Of a DNA stretch of 64,000 nucleotides, positions 42,895-52,261 are shown in pieces. A program made the position numbers and the translations under genes. Positions within the stretch are counted from its first letter, which is position 1, and each line of letters begins with the position of its first letter. Location of the stretch: the NCBI RefSeq assembly GCF_024808255.1, contig NZ_JANTYS010000015.1, forward strand, positions 1-64,000. Reading direction: 5' to 3'. This DNA is from Mucilaginibacter dorajii (GTDB lineage Bacteria; Bacteroidota; Bacteroidia; Sphingobacteriales; Sphingobacteriaceae). The notes under the pieces are model-generated. The model was not told the DNA's origin, did no database searches, and was given only the letters and a program-made list of their open reading frames with translations.

Positions 42895-42977
42895 TAGTAG
42901 TCAGGTGATGTGGGCTATCGGTTGCAAAAATTAAAAAAAAATATTTGCAACCGTTCTATTATTTTTATTGACTACTG
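42895..42977. promoter_or_regulatory. Mirror-image bidirectional ECF-type promoter
   Basis: The plus strand has TTTGCAACCG (42944-42953), 15 nt, then TGACTACTG (42969-42977). The minus strand has TTTGCAACCG (complement of 42919-42928), 15 nt, then TGACTACTA (complement of 42895-42903). Two identical boxes with identical spacing on both strands of one intergenic region are best read as -35 and -10 elements for a single sigma factor, most likely the ECF factor encoded here. The 10-bp palindromic outer pair might instead be an operator. Confidence 0.75.
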
Positions 42978-43003
42978 TATCAAATCATTTAATTTAAAAC
43001 ATC

Positions 43004-43351
43004 ATGAAACAGTTAATGCCCTTTATAATTTTAATCGTACTGTTTATAATTATAGCAATTTTTATTTTGGCCGTGTATAACTACAGGCTTAAAAAACGCA
43101 TCATTGATGCAGGCCCGCTTAACGAAACCAGTCTTAAGTTTTTAGAGCAGCTCTCGGGCTTTGGTACCGAAGCCATGAAATGGGGATTATTGCTTTTTAC
43201 AGCCGGCATTGGTTTAATAGTAATGCAGTTTGTACCGTACAATGCCGAAGACTCGCCGGTACCTTATGGAGTCGAGATGATTTTCATTGCTCTCGGCTTC
43301 TTCCTTTACTACCTGTTTATCCGCAACCACAGGGATAAAAAATCACTTTAA
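43004..43351 (+). CDS. Small inner-membrane protein in the ECF locus
   Basis: 115 aa with three transmembrane helices (about 3-24, 57-75 and 88-106) and a basic cytoplasmic tail (IRNHRDKKSL). No named family is assigned with confidence; it may be a DUF6249-like protein. It is divergent from the ECF sigma gene and preceded by the same -35/-10 pair, so it is the best candidate member of that sigma regulon. A hairpin follows at 43364-43395. Confidence 0.75.
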   Translation: MKQLMPFIILIVLFIIIAIFILAVYNYRLKKRIIDAGPLNETSLKFLEQLSGFGTEAMKWGLLLFTAGIGLIVMQFVPYNAEDSPVPYGVEMIFIALGFFLYYLFIRNHRDKKSL

Positions 43352-43363
43352 CAGTTATGGCAT

Positions 43364-43395
43364 AAGGCGGTATTAGCCCGGGCTGATACCGCCTT
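43364..43395. terminator. Hairpin after membrane protein gene
   Basis: AAGGCGGTAT (43364-43373) pairs perfectly with ATACCGCCTT (43386-43395) around a GC-rich loop. A T-run follows only after a C-run, so it may be a weak terminator. Confidence 0.55.
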
Positions 43396-43479
43396 GTCCC
43401 CCCCCGTTTTTTAAGGTTTATAGCCTTTACGGGAACTCCTATGCCTAAAAAATCTATCAACAATTCAATCTTATCCATC

Positions 43480-45924
43480 ATGAAATCTTTTAAATATATA
43501 GTTAGGGTAATCATTTTGCTTATCATCTTAACAACACAGAGAAACAGTGCCCTTGCCCAAACCAGCCCAGCATCATATGTGATTAAAGGCATCATAACAG
43601 ATTCTGGCACCCATGCTCCCATACCTTTTGTCACCATCAGGATAAAAGACGAAAAAGGCACACCAGTAAAAGCTGGCATATCTGCTGAAAACGGATCATT
43701 TGTCATCCTGGTTACTGAGCAGATGAATTATACTGTTGTAGTTGCAGCCATTGGGTACGCGCAAAAGACGCTGCCGGCCAATCTGTCAAAAAACACCGCA
43801 AAAAGCATCAACCTTGGCACGGTGAGCTTAAAAGACCAGTTCACCAGCTTAAAAGAAGTAGCTATTACTGCCGATAGGCCTATCATCAGGCAAAAAGCCG
43901 ACAGGATCATCTACGATTTGAAAGCAGATCCCGAAAGCAAAGCCAACAGCGTTTTAGGCATGATGCATAAAATTCCCTTTATTACTTTGGATGGACAGGA
44001 TAACATATTGCTTAAAGGCAATTCCAGCTTTAAAGTACTCATCAATGGAAAGCCATCTGCAAGTGTGGAAAATAATTTAAACGCTATACTCAAAAGCATG
44101 CCCGCGTCCACTATCGAAAAAATAGAAGTGATCACCACTCCGCCCTCAAAGTACGATGGAGACGGCCTTGCCGGCATTATCAACATTATCACCAGTAAAA
44201 AGCTGATTGATGGTTATAGCGGTTCGTTAAATGTTAACGAAAGCTTCCCGGTAGGCGGCCCCGGCATCGGCGGCTCATTTACGGCTAAAAGCGGCAAGTT
44301 CGGTATCTCGGGATTTGCGGGCGCAAGCATTTTTAATAATCCGCAAACCAGCTTTACCAATAGCAGGGTAAGTTTGGATGCCAATCCCACCACGTTGGTG
44401 CAGCAGGGCGTTCGTAAATCAAATAATAAAACCGCATATTTTGGCACCGAAATGAGTTACGAGATAGATTCACTGCACCTTATTTCGGGCCAGCTGAATA
44501 TTAATGGTGGCCGGTCTGCAGATCATATGGGTCAATCCTCTGAATTAACCGGGGCAATTGGAGGTAACCAGGCTTATGATTTGCTTAATGATAACAAAGC
44601 CACCAATTACGGCTTAGATGCCGCCTTGAATTATCAAATTGGTTTTAAAGCGGTAAAAAACCGTTTGCTTACCTTTTCATACCAGTTTTCTACCAATCAC
44701 GGCAACCGCAATGGCCAGGTAGATCTATCAAACCAGGTGAACTTTAACACCCCGGATTACACCCAAACCGACAAACAAAAATTTAATGAACACACCCTGC
44801 AGGTTGATTTTGTAACCCCTGTTAAGCAGGTAAACATTGAAGCAGGAGTAAAAGGTATATTAAGGGATAATAACAGCAATTTTGGCTATAACAGCTTTAA
44901 CAACGCCACCGGGCAGTTTGACGCCGATGCGACTCTGTCAAATCAATACTCCAATACGCAGAACGTCTTTAGCGCTTATAATTCTTACCAGGTTAATTTA
45001 AAAAGCTGGAATATAAACGCCGGTGTACGTGTTGAAGAAACCGTGATCAGGGCCAATTTTATAAGTACCAATACCACGGCAGACCAGAATTATTTTAACG
45101 TGCTGCCTGCTGTATCCGTTGGTAAAAACCTAAGCGATCAAACCTCCGTTAACTTTGGTTTTTCTGAACGGATCAGAAGGCCAGGTATCAACAGGCTTAA
45201 CCCTTATGTTGATCGGTCGAACCCAAACTTTGAGGCAACCGGTAACCCCAATTTACGCCCGGTATTGCTAAACGATATACAGGCCGGTTACAGCAGCAAT
45301 AAAAAGCTATCATTAAACATCGGACTGGATTATTCCTTTATGAACAACCTCGATCTGCTGGTTACCAGCTTTGACCCAACAACCCAAATTACCCGCACCA
45401 ATTATCAAAACACCGGCAAATCAAGCAGCCTGGGGAGCAATATATCGGCATCGTACCCTATCAGTAAAGCTTATAGCCTAAGCCTGAATGGCAACGTAAT
45501 GTACCTTTGGCTTAAGGGATTCTCTGACGGATCGATAGTACATAACGACAGGCTGATGTATTCCTTTTCGTTATCAAACGGTTTCAGGTTTGATAAGGGT
45601 TGGGCACTCAATGCCGATTTAAATGTAGTGAGCCGAAACCCTACCGGCTTACAAGGCTATTCAAATGGCTTTGTGGGTACCGCTTTTAGTGTAAATAAAG
45701 AGCTGATCAAAAGCAAGCTTTCTTTTGCCGCCCGCATCAACAATCCTTTTACTTCGTACAGAAACAACACGGCCAAAACGTTTGGTCCCGATTTTAACCA
45801 GCTGTATACCACCAGGGATTATTACCGCTCGGTTGGCATAAGCCTAAACTATAATTTTGGCAGCTTAAAAGATGGCATCAGCAAAAGCAGGAGATCTATC
45901 GAAAATAATGATATGGCAAACTAA
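43480..45924 (+). CDS. TonB-dependent receptor-like outer membrane barrel
   Basis: A large outer membrane protein. The ATG at 43480 gives a signal peptide ending NSALAQ; an in-frame ATG 13 codons upstream is less likely. Residues about 25-110 are a carboxypeptidase-regulatory-like domain (YVIKGIITDSGTHAPIPFVT). A plug-like domain follows (GNSSFKVLINGKPSA, IEKIEVITTPPSKYDGDGLAGIINII), then a 14-strand-type barrel of the outer-membrane-protein-beta-barrel family. No SusD partner is present, so polysaccharide import is unlikely. It could belong to the neighbouring ECF locus. The substrate is unknown. Confidence 0.88.
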   Translation: MKSFKYIVRVIILLIILTTQRNSALAQTSPASYVIKGIITDSGTHAPIPFVTIRIKDEKGTPVKAGISAENGSFVILVTEQMNYTVVVAAIGYAQKTLPANLSKNTAKSINLGTVSLKDQFTSLKEVAITADRPIIRQKADRIIYDLKADPESKANSVLGMMHKIPFITLDGQDNILLKGNSSFKVLINGKPSASVENNLNAILKSMPASTIEKIEVITTPPSKYDGDGLAGIINIITSKKLIDGYSGSLNVNESFPVGGPGIGGSFTAKSGKFGISGFAGASIFNNPQTSFTNSRVSLDANPTTLVQQGVRKSNNKTAYFGTEMSYEIDSLHLISGQLNINGGRSADHMGQSSELTGAIGGNQAYDLLNDNKATNYGLDAALNYQIGFKAVKNRLLTFSYQFSTNHGNRNGQVDLSNQVNFNTPDYTQTDKQKFNEHTLQVDFVTPVKQVNIEAGVKGILRDNNSNFGYNSFNNATGQFDADATLSNQYSNTQNVFSAYNSYQVNLKSWNINAGVRVEETVIRANFISTNTTADQNYFNVLPAVSVGKNLSDQTSVNFGFSERIRRPGINRLNPYVDRSNPNFEATGNPNLRPVLLNDIQAGYSSNKKLSLNIGLDYSFMNNLDLLVTSFDPTTQITRTNYQNTGKSSSLGSNISASYPISKAYSLSLNGNVMYLWLKGFSDGSIVHNDRLMYSFSLSNGFRFDKGWALNADLNVVSRNPTGLQGYSNGFVGTAFSVNKELIKSKLSFAARINNPFTSYRNNTAKTFGPDFNQLYTTRDYYRSVGISLNYNFGSLKDGISKSRRSIENNDMAN

Positions 45925-45953
45925 ATAGTTGGCAGCATCTTTATCCTTAGGGC

Positions 45954-45993
45954 AATGGCCCGGTTAAGCTGCCGGGGGCTTAACCGGGCCATT
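45954..45993 (+). terminator. Terminator after the TonB-type gene
   Basis: AATGGCCCGGTTAAG (45954-45968) pairs with CTTAACCGGGCCATT (45979-45993), followed by GTTTTGTTTT. A strong stem with T-rich tail. Confidence 0.88.
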
Positions 45994-46015
45994 GTTTTGT
46001 TTTAATGGACTTGCC

Positions 46016-46305
46016 AGGGCAAACGCATCAAATTGGGTTAACATAACTTAACACATTTCAGATACGAAACCATTTAATTATCTAATAATCAATGTTTTGT
46101 ATTTTAACATGGTTAACACTAAACTGATGTACGGCGCAATTCAGGCGCATCCAAATATTTGTGCATGTTGTTGGCCAATACAAGTCTATTGGATACCTAA
46201 ATCATTTAATCAGCACAAGGCAATAAAAACAAGATATCGTTTGATGCTTATATCTTCCCTACGCCATAAGCTTATCCCCTTTAACTATTTAGATGTGTTT
46301 TCCCT
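46016..46305. mobile_element. MITE-like element, copy B (290 bp)
   Basis: Homologous along its length to 1052-1339. The left end AGGGCAAACGCATCAAA and the complement of the right end, AGGGAAAACACATCTAA, form imperfect terminal inverted repeats. The flanks are 12-nt near-identical direct repeats: AATGGACTTGCC before and AATGTACTTGGC after. These differ from the flanks of copy A, as independent insertions would. No transposase is encoded, and a 76-codon open frame inside is judged spurious. Confidence 0.75.
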
Positions 46306-46420
46306 AATGTACTTGGCTGATTTATAGCTTTTTTGCCCGAATTAACTTAATATTGTAATAGGAGCTTCCAGGGTAAGTAGCCCGGCTTTTTAACTCCCAA
46401 AAGTATACACATTCAACATC

Positions 46421-47974
46421 ATGAAACACCTCGCCTTAAAATCATTATTTGCCGTTTGCATGCTCAGCAGCACACAGCTATTTGCACAACAGGAAACAGT
46501 TGATACCGCAGTATTCAGCCAGATCAGGAAAGCAGAACTCAACAGTTCGCAAATTCCCAGCATTGCCCATTACCTTACCGATGTTGCCGGACCAAGGCTT
46601 ACCAATTCGCCGGGCTTTATGCGGGCGGCCACCTGGGCTGTTGAAACCATGAAAAAATGGGGTATGGCCAATGCCGCCCTTGAGCCATGGGGCGAGTTTG
46701 GTAAGAACTGGGAGATCAGTGAATTCAGCATCGCCATGACGGCCCCTTATATGCAGCCGGTAATAGCCTATCCCGCGCCATGGAGTCCCAACACCAACGG
46801 GGTACAGAAAGCGCAGGTAACGGTGATCAGTCGCGCGCAGTCTATGGATACCACCTATATCGCTCAACACCTTGCCGACCTGAAAGGTAAGATCATTTTG
46901 GTTGATGGAGGGGCGGTTAACACGTCATAAAACTTTAAGCCATCGGCAGAACGCCTTACCGATGCCGAGCTGGCCGATTTAAAGGATACTTATATGGTAA
47001 GCCGCGAAATGATACAGCAGTACGTGGGCATTTTTAAAAGCATGGCCAGGGCCGATGTTCTGTTTAAACAATCGGGCGCGGTGGCTATCATCAGCACCGG
47101 TAGCACCAGCATTAACGGCACCGTGGTGGTACAATCATTCAACGCTTATAAACTAAACATCCCCGAAACACTGCCCAAAGTAAGCATGGCCGCAGAGGAT
47201 TGCCAGAAAATAAAACGCCTTATTAAATCGGGGCACCCGGTTGAGCTGGAGCTGAACATCCAGGGAAAAATATCGCCCGAAACCAAGGGCTATAACGTGG
47301 TAGGGGAAATTACAGGTACCGATCCTAAATTGAAATCGCAACTGGTGATGTTAGGTGGGCACCTCGATTCATGGTCTGCCGCTACCGGTGCTACCGATAA
47401 TGCAGCGGGCTGTATTGTGATGCTGGAAGCTGTGCGCTTGTTAGATTCGCTTCACCTGAAACCAAAACGTACCATCCGCATTGCTTTATGGAGCGGCGAG
47501 GAGCAAGGTCTTTTAGGTTCGTTCAACTATGCCAAAATTCACTTTATGGATAATGGCAAGGTAAAACCCGAGCAGGCCAAAGTATCGGCCTATTATAACC
47601 TGGATAATGGCACGGGCAAAATCCGGGGCATCTACACCCAAAACAATGAAACCATTAAACCTATTTTTGAGCAATGGTTTGTTCCGTTTCATGATATGGG
47701 TGCAGCTGCCGTTACCACCAAAAATACAGGCTCAACAGATCATCTTTCGTTTGATTGGGCAGGCATCCCCGGCTTTCAGTTTGTACAGGACCCCATTGAT
47801 TACGAAACCCGCACCCACCACAGCAACCAGGATAATTACGACCACCTGCAAATTGACGATTTGAAGCAGGCGGCCATTATTGTTGCCTCGTTTGTATACC
47901 AAAGCAGCGTAAGGCCCGCTTTACTTCCGCGTAAACCGCTGGTAGTTGAACCATTTGCTTTCGACGGATTTTAA
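46421..47974 (+). pseudogene. M28-type metallopeptidase with in-frame stop
   Basis: A secreted zinc aminopeptidase-like gene interrupted by one TAA at 46928-46930. Both halves are in the same frame: 46421-46930 (signal peptide LSSTQLFAQ, then the PA-like region) and the part after the stop, with the next ATG at 46994. The second half has the M28 catalytic set: GGHLDSW, GATDNAAGC, SGEEQGLLGS, NLDNGTG and DHLSFDWAGIPG. Together they make 517 codons, a normal length. There is no frameshift, so one base change would restore it. It may be a recent nonsense mutation, a sequencing error or recoding. Confidence 0.85.
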
Positions 47975-47996
47975 ACCGGCGATAATTTCACTGATA

Positions 47997-48025
47997 AAAG
48001 CCTTGGGTGACCGGGGCTTTTTTAT
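47997..48025. terminator. Bidirectional terminator, peptidase / NHL protein
   Basis: AAAAGCC (47997-48003) pairs with GGGCTTTTTT-type sequence (48014-48023) around a GTGACC-containing loop, with A- and T-rich sides. It separates two convergent genes. Confidence 0.65.
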
Positions 48026-50967
48026 TTTAAGATAGTGAGGTTGCCGGCCAGCTTTTTTGTGCCGTTTTTCAGATCGATGATATAGTAATACACTCCGGCA
48101 GGCAGGGCGGTACCTCCATAAGTCCCATCCCATGGTTTTTGGTAGCCTGCAGATTGCAAAACCATACCTCCATAACGGTCAAAAACCCTCACCAGGCAAT
48201 TGGGATAAAAGGAAAGATCATTAATAACCCAGGTATCATTAACGCCATCGCCATTAGGTGTAAAAGCATTGGTGACAGTTATAGTGGGTGGTGGTATTAT
48301 AGTAACTACTGCCGCGTTACTGGTTGCCGGTGGTGTGCAAGCACCGGCTACCGTGATGGTACAGGTTACGATGTCGTTATTTTTAAAAGTACTGCTGGTA
48401 AATGTATCCTCGTTTTCGCCAGAATTAACGCCGTTTACCATCCATTGGTACGATAGCAGGGATGCTGCGTTTTGTGTTACCGCGGTAAAAGTAATAGGCG
48501 TGCCCGAATAAACCCCATTTACAGATACTGATATACTTACAGTCGGTGCCGGGCTTTGTGGCGAAACCACGCTAACAATAATTGGCGAAGATGTGGCTGT
48601 AAGCGGTGTGGGACAGGTATTGTTATTGATAAGCGTACAAGTAACCTGGTCGCCGTTTACCAGGGTACTGGTGGCAAAAGTAACATCGTTGGGGCCTGTT
48701 GCTACGTCATTTACCTTCCATACATAAGTTGGATTAATTCCCGGGTTGGTGGGTTGCGCGGTAAAAACAACCGCGCTCCCGCTACAATCAGGACTGGGAA
48801 TAGCCGCGGTGATGTAAATAGCCGGCTGCGGTACAGCGCTCACAATAAGATTTTGCTGAAGTGACTGACCAGGACTTGTTGCCGTAATAGTTGTTATACC
48901 GGGCCCTACAATATGCACCTTGCCGTTAACAATGGTGGCTACATTGGTGTGGTTGCTAAAATAAGTGATTGCCTGCGGGCTTACCGCGCCGGGGTCAAAA
49001 TCCACGTCGCAGGTTATTTTAGGCGATATTGGCCCAAAGGATAATGCGGCTTTAACGGTTAATACCTGCGATACCGGCTGCGCCTGTAAATTTAGCGCGT
49101 CGCCGGCCTGCGATGCCGTAATCGTTGTTGTACCAATGCCCGTTATATGAATCTGGCCGTTAACAATGGTTGCTACAGCGGGGTTGCTGCTGGTATAAGT
49201 AACCGGATATGCTGTAACGTTACTTGTAGCGCCAGGATCAAAATCGGCATCAATCACATACTTAACAGGCAAAGGGTTAAAACGGATGAATCCCTGCTGG
49301 TATACCGTTAGCTGGCGCGAAACAGGCACCGCATCTGAATAATTATCATTGCCTGCCTGTGTGGCTGTAATAACCGCGTAACCAACACCAACCAATCGTA
49401 TTTTACCATCGGCAGTAATAATAGCTACCGCGGGATTGCTGCTGGTATAAATGATGGGCGTTTCGGGGTTGGTACTTGTAGCGGTAGGCTGTATTATGTT
49501 TTGCTGCGCCGGAGGTAAAGAATTGAAGGTAATAACAGATGGTTTAAGCGGATTGGCCGTTACCCTGATGTTAACAACGGTTGTACTGCTGCCGCTGCTA
49601 TTGTAGGCCGTAACCGTATAATCCGTAGCCGGCGAAACTACCGTTGGTGTACCGCTAATGATCCCGGTACGCATATCAAAAGTTAAGCCCGCAGGCAATG
49701 GTTTATCAATAGTATAACCTGTTAAGGTAATCTTGCGCAACAGGTAATTAGCAAAATCGGTCACAAATAAATTGCCGTTGCCATCAAAGGCCAAACCAAT
49801 GGGGTAATTAAAACTGGCAGAAACACCAACCCCGTTTACAGCGCCGCCGCTGCCTGTACCTGCTATTGTTGTTACTAAGCCCGCAGGGCTTATCTTCCTG
49901 ATGAGATCATTCTTATAATCGGCCACAAATAAATTACCCGATGCATCAAAAGCCAGGCTGGTTGGGTAATTGAAAGCCGCGGCTGTGCCGGTGCCATCGG
50001 CATAACCCGCCGCGCCACTACCGGCAAAGGTAGTAACAGCGCCTGTTGGCGTTATCTCCCTGATCAGGTTGTTTTTGGTGTCGGCCACAAAAATATTACC
50101 CTGTTTGTCAACGGCCACCCCATCAGGGTTGTTAAAACTGGCTGCAAGGCCAATATCGTTTACAGCGCCCGCGCTACCGTTACCCGCAACGGTAATAACC
50201 AACCCGCCGGGCGTTATCTTCCTGATCCTGTTATTTTGCTGATCGGCCACATAAATATTGCCCAGGGCATCGGTTGTAACACCTCCCGGACTATTGAAAC
50301 TGGCACCAGAACCTGTGCCATCCAGGTAGCCCGCAGCATTGTTGCCTGCAAAAACAGTTTTAACACCTGCAGCGCTTATCTTAAAAATATTGTTGCTTTG
50401 AAAATCAGAGATGTAAATATTGTTCTGATTGTCTAACGTTAATGATGCCGGCGCACTAATATTATTGATTGTTGTTACAGCGCCGGCCGGTGTTACCTTT
50501 CTGATAGCACCGCTGCCGTAATCAGAAACATAAATGGTACCGTCTGTAGCCGTGCCCACGCCCGATGGCAGGTTAAAACCAGCATCGGTGCCAAAACTAT
50601 CATAGGTAACAGGCGCCCTCCCCCCTGCCAGGGTACTCACCTCGCCGTAAATATTTGCAGGCACAGGGCCACCTGTATTGGCGGGAGCAAGAGGCGTTAT
50701 CCCAACATTAATGCTGTATGTTTTGGGCGTTTGATAATTTACAACGGGGACTACACCAACTGGTGCAGCGTTAGTAGTTAAACGGGAATGGGTGGTTTGC
50801 ACAGCAGCAACCGGCGTATTAGTTTCCCGTGCGTAAAACCAGGTTACCGGATGCTTTGTTAAGGTATCGGCAGGTTTATTTAACAAAAAAGCAGATGCCT
50901 GTATAGGAATGCCCAAAACAGGAAGACTAAAAAACAACAGCAATCTTTTCGAAAATTTCTCAATCAT
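48022..50967 (-). CDS. Secreted NHL-repeat and Ig-like protein with T9SS C-terminal domain
   Basis: A 981-residue secreted protein. After a signal segment, residues about 110-420 hold six NHL beta-propeller blades of about 55 residues each (FNYPTSLAFDASGNLFVAD, LIRKISPAGLVTTIAGTG and variants). A putative Ig domain (about 420-470) and three bacterial Ig-2-like units follow (YTSSNPAVATIVNG type), then two PKD/Ig units (YVWKVNDVATGPND, YQWMVNGVNSGEN). The last 85 residues are the type B gliding-motility domain (NAFTPNGDGVNDTWVI, VRVFDRYGG), a T9SS export signal. It is probably a surface adhesin or matrix protein. Confidence 0.92.
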   Translation of the reverse strand: MIEKFSKRLLLFFSLPVLGIPIQASAFLLNKPADTLTKHPVTWFYARETNTPVAAVQTTHSRLTTNAAPVGVVPVVNYQTPKTYSINVGITPLAPANTGGPVPANIYGEVSTLAGGRAPVTYDSFGTDAGFNLPSGVGTATDGTIYVSDYGSGAIRKVTPAGAVTTINNISAPASLTLDNQNNIYISDFQSNNIFKISAAGVKTVFAGNNAAGYLDGTGSGASFNSPGGVTTDALGNIYVADQQNNRIRKITPGGLVITVAGNGSAGAVNDIGLAASFNNPDGVAVDKQGNIFVADTKNNLIREITPTGAVTTFAGSGAAGYADGTGTAAAFNYPTSLAFDASGNLFVADYKNDLIRKISPAGLVTTIAGTGSGGAVNGVGVSASFNYPIGLAFDGNGNLFVTDFANYLLRKITLTGYTIDKPLPAGLTFDMRTGIISGTPTVVSPATDYTVTAYNSSGSSTTVVNIRVTANPLKPSVITFNSLPPAQQNIIQPTATSTNPETPIIYTSSNPAVAIITADGKIRLVGVGYAVITATQAGNDNYSDAVPVSRQLTVYQQGFIRFNPLPVKYVIDADFDPGATSNVTAYPVTYTSSNPAVATIVNGQIHITGIGTTTITASQAGDALNLQAQPVSQVLTVKAALSFGPISPKITCDVDFDPGAVSPQAITYFSNHTNVATIVNGKVHIVGPGITTITATSPGQSLQQNLIVSAVPQPAIYITAAIPSPDCSGSAVVFTAQPTNPGINPTYVWKVNDVATGPNDVTFATSTLVNGDQVTCTLINNNTCPTPLTATSSPIIVSVVSPQSPAPTVSISVSVNGVYSGTPITFTAVTQNAASLLSYQWMVNGVNSGENEDTFTSSTFKNNDIVTCTITVAGACTPPATSNAAVVTIIPPPTITVTNAFTPNGDGVNDTWVINDLSFYPNCLVRVFDRYGGMVLQSAGYQKPWDGTYGGTALPAGVYYYIIDLKNGTKKLAGNLTILK

Positions 50968-51045
50968 TCTAAGGTCGCTTTTGAGGTTTAGCCATTTTTT
51001 AAGCGACTACCAAATTAATTTTTTTTAATGACTATTGAACGCTAA
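50968..51045. other. Short AT-rich gap before MITE-like copy 2
   Basis: Upstream region of the NHL protein gene. No other structure was noticed. Confidence 0.4.
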
Positions 51046-51460
51046 GAGCCTGTTTAAATTTCTTTCAAAAATATTTTATACCCTCCATTAAGCACATATA
51101 CACCCCTGATATGTACTCTTGGCGTATTGTGTTTCCACAAACATTTGCATGAACGCTGGCTACGACTCACCCGGTCTACGCTTCGCTGGACCACCCTCTC
51201 TCCGGCTGCGCCGCAAAGAGGGTTAGCAAGAAACAAAACCTTTTTAGCCCCTCTATGCGACGCAGTCGGAGGGGAAGACGGGCGTAGCCTCGTCGGGGTG
51301 AGTCGTCTGCGCTAACCTACACATTGCCCCTTTCCATGATGGAATTTATATAAATTATTGATTATCAAAGATATTTATTAATACATCATCCCCTTTTTTT
51401 CAAGAATAACCCTGCTGCATCCTCGCAATGGCGATCTTTTATTTATTTTTAAACAGGCTC
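51046..51460. mobile_element. MITE-like element with nested palindrome, copy 2
   Basis: The ends GAGCCTGTTTAAA and TTTAAACAGGCTC are perfect 13-bp terminal inverted repeats. The inner GC-rich palindrome (51161-51308, from TACGACTCACCC to GGGTGAGTCGTC) is closely similar to 36397-36545. No clear target duplication is seen at this copy. Small open frames in it are repeat sequence, not genes. Confidence 0.7.
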
Positions 51461-51708
51461 CGGTTACCGGATCGGCCCATTGTTCGCTTATCCCTTTCTG
51501 GAGCGAGAGATTAAATAAAAAAAGAAATGAACGCGCTACAGATATCAAACCGACTGGGCAAATTATTTTGTGTTGATAATGGTGATAGGGTGTTGATAAG
51601 CGGGGAGGCCAAAACTTATAGTATTGGTTGCATTTGGGTTGATTAAGTTATCGGAGGCTATTGAAAAAATTAACCCTACATTTAAATAGAAATAACAAAT
51701 TAACGTAT
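51461..51708. other. Intergenic upstream of membrane protein gene
   Basis: No gene, hairpin or known repeat was recognised between the MITE-like element and the ATG at 51709. Confidence 0.4.
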
Positions 51709-52179
51709 ATGGAAGATAAAAGTGTAAGCACCTCAAGAGTATGGATAAATGCCCTTGTATATGTGCTTTCTGCTATCTTATTCTATGTGGCGATGAATTA
51801 TGGATATCCAATATATAAGGACTTTCTCGTACGCTCGTTGTCGACAATCAAATACATTGACAATGATTCTGCTACGTATGCATTTTGGGTTAGCATAATA
51901 GTCCCCGTTTCAATTTATATATTTGAATTAAGCGTAGTCAAAAAACTTAAGCTAAGCGTGTATTTTATACCCGCGCTTTTACTATCAGACTTGGTTTGCC
52001 TGTTTGGCACTGGTTTGATAAATATTATTTATAACAACAGTACACGCCATACTATTGGTTGGGCTAATACCACATCCCTTTATCATTTTTTGCTGGCCCT
52101 TTGTTTTATTTATGCAAAAAGCTGGATTTTTGAGATTATTCGTAAAAAATCAACTAACAGAAAACCGGCAACCCTGTAA
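51709..52179 (+). CDS. Hypothetical membrane protein
   Basis: 156 aa from the ATG at 51709 (MEDKSVSTSRVWINALV); the frame is open to a TTG at 51661, but that extension is polar and unlike a start. Four transmembrane helices are visible (about 11-28, 50-70, 78-100 and 120-140). No family was recognised. It stands alone, and its AT-rich codon use differs slightly from its neighbours, which may point to later acquisition. Confidence 0.7.
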   Translation: MEDKSVSTSRVWINALVYVLSAILFYVAMNYGYPIYKDFLVRSLSTIKYIDNDSATYAFWVSIIVPVSIYIFELSVVKKLKLSVYFIPALLLSDLVCLFGTGLINIIYNNSTRHTIGWANTTSLYHFLLALCFIYAKSWIFEIIRKKSTNRKPATL

Positions 52180-52261
52180 ATGTCAAATACTGTTGCCTGG
52201 CAACCATAAGCGCTATTTGATTTGAAAGCGAAGACCCTTTTGTAAATTGGCAGGCATCATA

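Noticed and set aside
43480..45924. SusC-type polysaccharide importer
   Set aside because: No SusD gene follows, and the length and barrel type fit the smaller outer-membrane beta-barrel family.
46097..46327. 76-codon open frame
   Set aside because: It lies within MITE-like copy B and runs past its end; copy A has no matching frame.
49700..50670. Possible tandem non-coding repeat array
   Set aside because: The period is explained by NHL blades in a coding frame.
51054..51315. Short open frames inside the element at 51046-51460
   Set aside because: Repeat sequence; not conserved with the copy at 36 kb.
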